Shown piece after piece: positions 26,346 through 32,843 of a stretch of DNA of 64,000 nt. The notes under the pieces are model-generated. The model was not told the origin of the DNA and ran no database searches. It saw only the letters and a list, made by a program, of their open reading frames with translations. The position numbers and the translations under genes are program-made. The stretch is taken from contig CAYVBQ010000020.1 of assembly GCA_964449775.1 (NCBI GenBank), positions 7,077 to 71,076 on the forward strand, in the 5' to 3' direction. The number at the start of each line of letters is the position of its first letter. The first letter of the stretch is position 1. Origin of the DNA: Fen-1258 sp964449775. Lineage in GTDB: Bacteria; Bacteroidota; Ignavibacteria; Ignavibacteriales; Melioribacteraceae.

Positions 26346-26447
26346 AAGCGATCTCAGATTGCTGTGTCGTCCTTGTCTTCGATAAACTCAGACTGAAGGA
26401 CTTGACTCAATGCCAAGTAGATACTGGTTTGACATTCAAGGATTGCA
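26346..26447. repeat. Composite palindromic repeat, degenerate copy 4
   Basis: GCGATCTCAGATTGC and a GTCCTTGTC region replace the usual arms, but the shared tail GTTTGACATTCAAGG is clear near 26427. A GCCGGCAAGCTTTCGCCGG palindrome follows at about 26475. The copy is eroded relative to those at 22855 and 25602. Confidence 0.55.
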
Positions 26448-26546
26448 AAAATAAAAAACGGATTCTAGGTTGTTTGCCGGCAAGCTTTCGCCGGAATGAC
26501 AAAAGAGAATATTTATTAAGAAGAAAATTATTTGACGTAACTCAAG

Positions 26547-26708
26547 TTACTGACTCAAGTTTATCTTTTTCAGAGCTAAGCCGACGGCTGTTTCAACCGA
26601 ATATCTTTCATCCAGATATTTTTCTGCGAAGCGAAGAAAACTTTTCCGGTATTTCTTAGGAATAAATACTCCATAAAACGCCCGCGCAATTTCTAAAAGT
26701 TTGTTCAT
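26547..26708 (-). CDS. Possible small protein of 53 residues
   Basis: A frame from the ATG at 26706-26708 encodes MNKLLEIARAFYGVFIPKKY and continues to SVETAVGLALKKINLSQ, then TAA. The composition is that of a real, basic helical protein with no rare-residue bias, and it runs through a region where the other frames are junk. The Shine-Dalgarno is weak. I recognise no family. It may be a whole small gene or the surviving part of a longer one. Confidence 0.4.
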   Translation of the reverse strand: MNKLLEIARAFYGVFIPKKYRKSFLRFAEKYLDERYSVETAVGLALKKINLSQ

Positions 26709-26791
26709 CTCAATTCCAATTATTTCTAATATTATTATCGGAAAGTTTCTCTAATTTTCGAGTGCTCAAAATCAAACTAAATGGAAAAAGT

Positions 26792-26989
26792 ATGAACGTT
26801 TCTGATATCCGCAAGTTGTTTCCTCATCTTCAAACTTATCAAATCTATTTTAATCACGCCGCAATTTGACCATGGTCATCTTTAGTGTTAGATCGAATAA
26901 ATGAGTACGCTAGACAACGAAGTGGTGCTAAAATTGAGAATTATCAAGCGTTTTTGAAATTGAATAGTAACGCGAAAAACAAATTGTAA
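26792..26989 (+). pseudogene. N-terminal remnant of a class V aminotransferase-like gene
   Basis: The frame reads MNVSDIRKLFPHLQTYQIYF, then NHAAI, TGA, PWSSLVLDRINEYARQRSG, and on to a TAA. The YFNHAAI(G)P..S...RI.EY..... pattern is the N-terminus of class V aminotransferase and cysteine desulfurase-like proteins. The TGA replaces the Gly codon GGA by one base. The PLP-binding part is missing. After codon 60 another frame (REKQIVKDLEVIIEGK, then TAA) takes over. The 26276-27088 gap holds only this remnant, a possible 53-residue protein, a repeat and a hairpin. Confidence 0.65.
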
Positions 26990-27026
26990 AAGATTTAGAA
27001 GTAATTATTGAAGGGAAATAAAAAAC

Positions 27027-27084
27027 TAGGGAGAAGAGCCAAACCCAGGTTGGGGGGAGACCTAAGCTCAGCCGCAACTCCCTA
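27027..27084 (-). terminator. Long nested hairpin after a small minus-strand gene
   Basis: The outer arms TAGGGAG and CTCCCTA enclose nested GAGC/GCTC and AGGT/ACCT pairs. On the minus strand the structure is followed by TAGTTTTTTATTT, as in an intrinsic terminator. It starts five bases after the stop codon of the 72-aa gene. Confidence 0.65.
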
Positions 27085-27088
27085 AACT

Positions 27089-27307
27089 TTATTGTTCAGG
27101 ATTATAACTTAATTCAATTTTAATGTGAAAATCAGCACCGGAGAAGATAGTATATTTAACTTCTCCAATCGTGCATTTGTAATCTTCACCAACCATATCA
27201 CTAACAGCTTTTGCAATGGCGTTTTCTAAAGAACCCACACTTACCGCTTTCAGTTTATTCTTCAAAAGCATATCAACATCAATCGCTTTTTCTTGTCCGC
27301 TCGACAT
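27089..27307 (-). CDS. Small hypothetical protein
   Basis: A 72-aa acidic protein with no signal sequence. The middle has LENAIAKAVSDMVGEDYKCTIGEV and the C-terminus has a beta-rich FHIKIELSYN stretch, suggesting a small alpha/beta fold. I do not recognise a family. It is followed by a strong nested terminator and preceded by the promoter-side gap next to the phosphohexomutase gene, which is on the same strand 62 bases upstream, so co-transcription is possible. Confidence 0.55.
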   Translation of the reverse strand: MSSGQEKAIDVDMLLKNKLKAVSVGSLENAIAKAVSDMVGEDYKCTIGEVKYTIFSGADFHIKIELSYNPEQ

Positions 27308-27368
27308 CTTTCTTTTCCTTTTTGGCCTTTAGACGCCAAGTCATTTCAAAAGTTCGATACAAATATAA

Positions 27369-28715
27369 CTATCCTCGAATTAAATTCAATAGCTCTTCTG
27401 TTTTTTTCTTCATTAATTTTTCATTTTTTTTTGATTCAACATTTAGCCGGAGAAGTGGCTCCGTATTACTCATTCTAATATTAAACCGCCAATCCGGATA
27501 CTCAACACTAACGCCGTCTAATTCATCTAAAAGACCATCGTAATATTTAGCCTTTAGCGCGTCAATTTTTGATGCCGGGTCAGATACAGTAGAATTTATC
27601 TCTCCTGAACAAGGGTATGATTTTATCATCTCTCCCACCAGGTTAGAAAGTTTTGACTGCTCGTCCGACATCAATTGAAGTATGAGAACGAAAGGAATCA
27701 GTCCGCTATCGGAATAAAAATTATCTCGGAAATAATGATGTGCAGACATTTCTCCGCCATAGATTGAGTTTACTTCTCTCATCTTTTGTTTAATAAATGC
27801 ATGCCCGCTTTTAGAAACTACTGCTTCACCACCTGCTTTCTTTACAACATCAACCGTATTCCAGATTAGTCGCGGATCGTGAACAATTTTTTCTCTGGGA
27901 TTTAATTTAAGGATCGATTTTGCCAACAATCCAACAATGTAATATCCCTCGATAAAATTTCCTTCTTCATCGAAGAAGAAACACCTGTCATAATCTCCAT
28001 CCCACGCAACACCGAGATCGGCGTTGTTTTTTTTGATAGCGTCAATAGTCGGTTGGCGGTTCTCGGGTAAGAGAGGATTGGGAACTCCATTCGGAAAATT
28101 CGAATCCGGTTCCGGAAATATTTTGATCATTTCAACTGGTAAGTACTTTTCAAGTGCATCAAGTGCAGGTCCCACACATCCGTTACCACAATTAACAACC
28201 ACTTTATATTGTTGAATTTTTTGGGGATCATAAAATTGCCTTACCTTTGAAATGAATTCGATCATAATATCTTTCTTAAACACTCTTCCCTTGACAGAGG
28301 ACAGCTCACCAAGATCATTATTCAAAATCATCTTTTCTATTACATCTAATCCGGAATCATATCCCATTGGTACGGAACCTCGTTTAACAAACTTAAGCCC
28401 ATTGTATTCCGGTGGATTATGACTTGCGGTAATCATTACTCCGCCATCGGCATCAAGAAAGGGAGTTCCAAAATAGATCATTTCCGTACCGCAAAGTTCT
28501 AGATCGAAGACATCACAGCCGGCATCATTTATTCCTTTTGCAAGTGCATCTGAAAGTTCCGGTGATGATTTACGAACATCGCGTCCTATAACAATTGATT
28601 TTGCATTCAGGTATTTTACTATCGTGCGACCAATTTTATAAGCAAGTTCTATATTCAACTCACCCGGCACTTTGCCTCTAATATCGTACGCTTTAAAGGA
28701 TGGAATTTTATTCAT
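27369..28715 (-). CDS. manB: Phosphomannomutase/phosphoglucomutase
   Basis: Interconverts hexose 1- and 6-phosphates through a phosphoserine, feeding sugar-nucleotide synthesis. The 448-aa protein has all four family blocks: the catalytic TASHNPPEYNG near residue 100, the metal loop DGDYDRCFF near residue 235, the sugar-binding GGEMSAHHYFRD near residue 320, and the phosphate-binding RMSNTEPLLRLN near residue 420. The start MNKIPSFKAYDIRG is typical of the AlgC/ManB group. It could use both mannose and glucose phosphates. Confidence 0.93.
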   Translation of the reverse strand: MNKIPSFKAYDIRGKVPGELNIELAYKIGRTIVKYLNAKSIVIGRDVRKSSPELSDALAKGINDAGCDVFDLELCGTEMIYFGTPFLDADGGVMITASHNPPEYNGLKFVKRGSVPMGYDSGLDVIEKMILNNDLGELSSVKGRVFKKDIMIEFISKVRQFYDPQKIQQYKVVVNCGNGCVGPALDALEKYLPVEMIKIFPEPDSNFPNGVPNPLLPENRQPTIDAIKKNNADLGVAWDGDYDRCFFFDEEGNFIEGYYIVGLLAKSILKLNPREKIVHDPRLIWNTVDVVKKAGGEAVVSKSGHAFIKQKMREVNSIYGGEMSAHHYFRDNFYSDSGLIPFVLILQLMSDEQSKLSNLVGEMIKSYPCSGEINSTVSDPASKIDALKAKYYDGLLDELDGVSVEYPDWRFNIRMSNTEPLLRLNVESKKNEKLMKKKTEELLNLIRG

Positions 28716-28862
28716 TTGTTTCTCCGGTGTTTTTCTATAACTATTTATAGAGCAAATTTAAGCAAATCATTGGAAATTATTTGTTGCAACGGATTAATTT
28801 TTGCATAGAAATGAATTGTTCACAAGATTGTATTTCTGACGCTTTTCTAAGAGGAGGTAAAA

Positions 28863-29171
28863 ATAGAAACCATATTTACCGGGCTGCAAAAATTTACTTA
28901 CTGCAGCAATTCTGAATGTAATTCAATCTTTCCAATTGAGATAAAAGATAAATATTGGGACACAGATTTTCTTTGTTCCAATTGCACTCAAATGTTAGCT
29001 TCTCATCATATAGTACAATGCAGCTACTGTTATTCGGTTGTTAATTTCCTTTTATTGGATGAAGAAGAAGAACCAATGGTTTTCTTTACTAAAAAATGTC
29101 ATCATTGTTGCGGTTCGCTTGAAGACGAACGGAAAATACAACCGTTTATGTACCCAAAGATCTTTATGTAG
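28863..29171 (+). CDS. Small zinc-ribbon-like protein with an apparent AUA start
   Basis: The frame 28863-29171 encodes 102 residues that look like a real protein: YCSNSECNSIF near residue 13, FLCSNC near 37, VQCSYCY near 52, and KKCHHCCG near 78. These are four pairs of C-x(2-4)-C, as in two zinc ribbons. AGGAGG at 28852-28857 is five bases ahead of an ATA codon, and an in-frame TAA lies just upstream of the site, so no ATG, GTG or TTG start is available before the first cysteine pair. The nearest in-frame ATG is near residue 44. It may start at AUA or be a gene with a lost start codon. Function unknown. Confidence 0.6.
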   Translation: METIFTGLQKFTYCSNSECNSIFPIEIKDKYWDTDFLCSNCTQMLASHHIVQCSYCYSVVNFLLLDEEEEPMVFFTKKCHHCCGSLEDERKIQPFMYPKIFM

Positions 29172-29228
29172 CAGACCCTCGGCTCCTGTATTCAAAAAAA
29201 ATTGAGTATCATTTGCATACGGGAACTT

Positions 29229-29279
29229 ATTCGTATATATTGGCGTTATAACATTAAATACCACAACATATATACGAAT
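29229..29279 (+). promoter_or_regulatory. 12-bp perfect inverted repeat upstream of yceI-marR
   Basis: ATTCGTATATAT at 29229-29240 and ATATATACGAAT at 29268-29279 are exact inverses separated by 27 bases, about 36 bases before the yceI start. The left arm overlaps TATATATTG, which with TTTG 18 bases upstream resembles the Bacteroidota-type -7/-33 promoter. The operon encodes a MarR regulator, so this is a candidate autoregulatory operator. Confidence 0.65.
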
Positions 29280-29315
29280 TAGTAATAAATATCAATAATC
29301 TAACAGGAGGTTCAA

Positions 29316-29903
29316 ATGGTAAAATTTCGTTTTGCAGTAATACTATTGTTGTTCGGTTTCATTTCTATAAATGCTCAATCTAAATGGACTGTAGATAAAT
29401 CTCATTCAAAAGTTCAGTTTTCGGTTACCCATCTTATTATTTCTGAAGTGACGGGACAATTCAAATCATTTGATGCTAATGTTGAAGCATCTAAAGATGA
29501 TTTTACCGATGCTAAAATTGAGTTTGCCTCTGATGTAAACAGCATTAACACCGATAATGAAGGTCGAGATAAACATTTGAAATCAGACGATTTCCTCAAC
29601 GCAGAAAAATTTCCCAAAATCACATTTGTGGGAAAATCTTTTAAGAAAGTCGGAAACAAGAATTATAAATTAGTCGGTGATTTTACAATCCGGGACATCA
29701 CCAAAGAAATAACTCTTGATGTTGTCTATAATGGCTCTGTAAAAGATCCATGGGGCAATACAAAAGCCGGATTCAAAATAAACGGAGAAGTGAACAGATT
29801 TGATTACAACCTGAAGTGGAATTCACTAATGGAAGCAGGCGGTGCAGTTGTAGGTAAAACAGTCGCAATTGTCGTTGATCTTGAATTACAAAAAGTAAAA
29901 TGA
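29316..29903 (+). CDS. Periplasmic YceI family lipid-binding protein
   Basis: A 195-aa protein with a signal peptide ending near INAQ (residue 20). The mature part is a YceI lipocalin-like barrel: WTVDKSHSKVQFSVTHLIISEVTGQF, RDKHLKSDDFLNAEKFPKITF, and the terminal GKTVAIVVDLEL. YceI proteins bind long isoprenoids such as polyprenyl chains in the periplasm. The gene has a strong AGGAGG site and overlaps the following marR start by four bases (ATGA), so the two form an operon behind a conspicuous inverted repeat. Confidence 0.92.
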   Translation: MVKFRFAVILLLFGFISINAQSKWTVDKSHSKVQFSVTHLIISEVTGQFKSFDANVEASKDDFTDAKIEFASDVNSINTDNEGRDKHLKSDDFLNAEKFPKITFVGKSFKKVGNKNYKLVGDFTIRDITKEITLDVVYNGSVKDPWGNTKAGFKINGEVNRFDYNLKWNSLMEAGGAVVGKTVAIVVDLELQKVK

Positions 29904-30349
29904 AATTAGAAGAAGAAATAAAGCAATCAAAGTTTCGTAATGAGTATCATAAGCTGGCCGCGAATTTAATTTACACTTACGGCTGGCTTTCCAATATTCA
30001 ATCAAAACTATTTAGCAAATATCATATAACGAGTAATCAGTATAATATTCTTCGAATACTTAGAGGACAGTATCCAAATCCAGCAACCATAAATTTGTTG
30101 AAGGAAAGGATGCTCCTTAAAACGTCGGACGCATCTAGACTTGTTGAGCGTTTACGTGTTAAAGGATTGGTAAAAAGAGATCTTTCTTCACACGATCGAC
30201 GAAGTGTTGATGTAATCATTACAGAGAAAGGTTTGAAGCTTTTTTCTATGATAGATAAATTGAATGAGAAGAGTGATGCGATTTTCAAAAATCTTTCTTC
30301 CGGAGAGGCAAAAATAATTAACGATTTGTTGGATAAGCTGCGGGGATAA
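29900..30349 (+). CDS. MarR family transcriptional regulator
   Basis: A 149-aa winged-helix regulator. The N-terminal helices are followed by the DNA-binding domain with TSNQYNILRILRGQYP, LLKTSDASRLVERLRVKGLV for the recognition region, and the wing KRDLSSHDRRSVDVIITEKG with the conserved DxRxxxVxLT-like pattern. MarR proteins bind palindromic sites as dimers and usually repress their own operon. Translation is coupled to yceI. The ligand is unknown. Confidence 0.93.
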   Translation: MKLEEEIKQSKFRNEYHKLAANLIYTYGWLSNIQSKLFSKYHITSNQYNILRILRGQYPNPATINLLKERMLLKTSDASRLVERLRVKGLVKRDLSSHDRRSVDVIITEKGLKLFSMIDKLNEKSDAIFKNLSSGEAKIINDLLDKLRG

Positions 30350-30378
30350 GCCCATAACAAATTGCTTTTTGGTTTTGA

Positions 30379-30405
30379 AAAGAAGACTGCGGTCGTCTTT
30401 TTTAT
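30379..30405 (+). terminator. Short terminator after marR
   Basis: AAGAC and GTCTT arms around TGCGGTC are followed by a T-rich run. The stem is short, so the strength is uncertain. Confidence 0.45.
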
Positions 30406-30576
30406 TTTAAAGCATTGCTAATAGATCCTTAACTTAATTTTCCTACTATAATGAAGAATTTTTTCTACTCCATCTAAATTCGGGCTTTGGTGTCTTGGTT
30501 ATCAAGCCGAACTGTTTTATTTTTACTGCAAATTAAAATAACTATCTCTATCACAATCAATAAAACAAGGTGTCGT

Positions 30577-32697
30577 ATGAAAAACGGATTACTCAAGTCA
30601 ATAATCATATTGATATTATTTGCATTTATTTTACCTCTACACGCTCAAGTCAACCTTGATACGGTTAGATCACAAAAGTTTGATACCGGAAAGATGTGGT
30701 CGTTCGATTATCCGCCGGTTGATTTCTTTAAACAAACTTACAATTTCACACCCGATGAATCATGGTTTGAGGATGTACGTTTATCTGCTTTAAGACTTCC
30801 AAATTGCACCTCATCGTTTGTTTCTGAAGACGGATTGATGATGACAAATCATCATTGTACACGCGGATTATTAGATATTTTAAAAAAGGAAGGTGAAGAT
30901 TTAGTAAAGAATGGTTTCTTTGCAACGACACTCGCCGAAGAGAGGAAAATACCGAATTACTATGCAGACCAATTAATCATCATCAAAGATGTTACCGATG
31001 AAGTTCAGACAGCCGCTCAATCCGGTGCGAATGCAGACGAAAAGGCAAAAAACAAGGCTGCAAAGATTAAAGAGTTGACAGACAATTTTACAAAAGAATC
31101 GGGTCTTATTGCTCAGGTTGTTTCACTATTCAACGGGGCAAAATTTTCTCTGTATGGTTATAAAAGATATACCGACATTCGCCTTGTGTTCGCTCCGGAT
31201 ATGCAAATTGCCTATTTCGGCGGTGATTATGATAACTTTACTTATCCGCGTTATAACCTTGACTGCTCATTCTTGCGCGCATATGAAAATGATAAACCGG
31301 TTAATTCATCAGAACATTTCTTCAAATTTTCACAAGATGGTATTAAACCGGGCGAGCCAATTTTTACAGTCGGTAATCCGGGCACAACACAAAGATTAAA
31401 AACTGTAGCCCAGCTTGAATACTATCGCGATGTAACTTACAGAAATCAAGCATATACGCTCGATACTTATTACGACTTATTGGAAAAATTAAAATCCGTT
31501 GAACCAAAACGTGCTGATGAATTCGAAAAAATTAGAGTACAAATTGGAAACAGCCAGAAAGTGGTTTCCTCTATCTATAAGGGTTTGGTTGATCCTTATT
31601 TGATGGCAAGGAAAAAAGATTTTCAGAAAAAACTTCAGGAAGCGGTTTGGAATAATCCGGAATTAAAAGATCAATTTGGAATAGTATGGGAAAATATTGA
31701 AAAGACACGTGGCGAGATGAGGAAGTATGGACCAAAGATGACAGCTTATTCTTTGAATCCAAATATGTCAGCAAAATATTTTACCATCGCAAAAAATATG
31801 GTGGATCTCGCCAAAGAGCTGCAAAAACCTGAAGAGCAGAGAGCAACTCAGTACAAAGCGGCAAAACTCGATTCAACTATTAATGCACTCTATCCCGAAA
31901 AATTTGATAAGTTGATGGAAGATACAAAGCTTGAGATTCAAGCAGGTTTAATACGGATGAATCTTGGCGATAACGACCCCATCGTTATAAAATTGTTTGG
32001 CGATAAAAAAGGGAAAGATGCAGTAAAATATATTCTCAGCAATTCAGTTTTTGGCGATAGAGATGATGTGATTGACCTTGCTAAAAAAGGCACAGAAGAA
32101 ATTATGAAGTCGGCAGATCCTTTCATCTATTTCATTAATGAAACTCAAGACAAGCTGCCCGAACTTCAAAAACTTGCAAGAGAAGTAACAAGCACCGAAC
32201 AAGTTTATGACGATATGCTTGGTCAAGCAATTTTCAAAGTTTACGGAACTTCAATTCCACCGGATGCAAATTTCACTTTAAGAATCAGCGATGGCATACT
32301 GAAAAGTTGGGATTACAACGGAACTAAAGCTCCGCTCTTTACAACTTTCTATGGTTTGTACGATCGCTGGTTTTCGTTCGGTAAAGAATATCCTTGGGAT
32401 CTTCATGAAAATTGGAAGAAGGTGCCGGCAGATTTCAACCTGGATACACCTTTTAATTTCATCTCAACAAACGATATTGTAGGCGGTAATTCAGGCAGTG
32501 CAATCATAAACCAAAATGCTGAAGTAGTGGGTTTAGCATTCGATGGCAACATGGATAGCATTGTTGGTAATTTTATTTATATGCCGCATAACAATCGTTG
32601 TGTGGCAGTTGATGCACGTGCCTTGGTACATGCGATCGATAAAATTTATAAGGCAGATCGTCTTGCTAATGAACTGAAAGACGGAAAACTGAAATAA
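30577..32697 (+). CDS. S46 family dipeptidyl peptidase, DPP7-like (copy 1)
   Basis: Exported serine peptidase that releases dipeptides from peptide N-termini. A signal peptide ends near LHAQ (residue 24). The catalytic His is in TNHHC near residue 92, the Asp in GGDYDNFTYPRY, and the Ser in GGNSGSAI near the C-terminus. Eighteen residues after the Ser comes FDGN: the Gly at this place is the DPP7-type residue, where DPP11 enzymes have Arg, so cleavage after hydrophobic residues is expected. The ATG at 30577 is chosen over a GTG at 30487 because AAGGTG precedes it and the signal peptide starts there. First of three consecutive S46 genes. Confidence 0.92.
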   Translation: MKNGLLKSIIILILFAFILPLHAQVNLDTVRSQKFDTGKMWSFDYPPVDFFKQTYNFTPDESWFEDVRLSALRLPNCTSSFVSEDGLMMTNHHCTRGLLDILKKEGEDLVKNGFFATTLAEERKIPNYYADQLIIIKDVTDEVQTAAQSGANADEKAKNKAAKIKELTDNFTKESGLIAQVVSLFNGAKFSLYGYKRYTDIRLVFAPDMQIAYFGGDYDNFTYPRYNLDCSFLRAYENDKPVNSSEHFFKFSQDGIKPGEPIFTVGNPGTTQRLKTVAQLEYYRDVTYRNQAYTLDTYYDLLEKLKSVEPKRADEFEKIRVQIGNSQKVVSSIYKGLVDPYLMARKKDFQKKLQEAVWNNPELKDQFGIVWENIEKTRGEMRKYGPKMTAYSLNPNMSAKYFTIAKNMVDLAKELQKPEEQRATQYKAAKLDSTINALYPEKFDKLMEDTKLEIQAGLIRMNLGDNDPIVIKLFGDKKGKDAVKYILSNSVFGDRDDVIDLAKKGTEEIMKSADPFIYFINETQDKLPELQKLAREVTSTEQVYDDMLGQAIFKVYGTSIPPDANFTLRISDGILKSWDYNGTKAPLFTTFYGLYDRWFSFGKEYPWDLHENWKKVPADFNLDTPFNFISTNDIVGGNSGSAIINQNAEVVGLAFDGNMDSIVGNFIYMPHNNRCVAVDARALVHAIDKIYKADRLANELKDGKLK

Positions 32698-32843
32698 AAT
32701 TCTTCAGAAAAGGCTGTCTAATATGGGCAGCTTTTTTTTAACAAAATTTAACAATTCCCGGTAACAACCTTTTTGGTTCAGAGCAAGAGCTATCCTATTT
32801 TTGAATAGTAGTGTGCTTCTTTAATAATTAATCTAGGTGATTT

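Noticed and set aside
26339..26659. 106-residue plus-strand frame
   Set aside because: It runs over the composite repeat and a GCCGGC palindrome, with no protein-like pattern.
26792..26989. TGA read as glycine (recoded genetic code)
   Set aside because: TGA ends many intact genes here, for example brnT and sixA neighbours, and this gene is truncated anyway. A point mutation is simpler.
30487..30576. N-terminal extension of the first S46 peptidase
   Set aside because: It would place 30 residues before a normal signal peptide; the ATG at 30577 has a good ribosome site.
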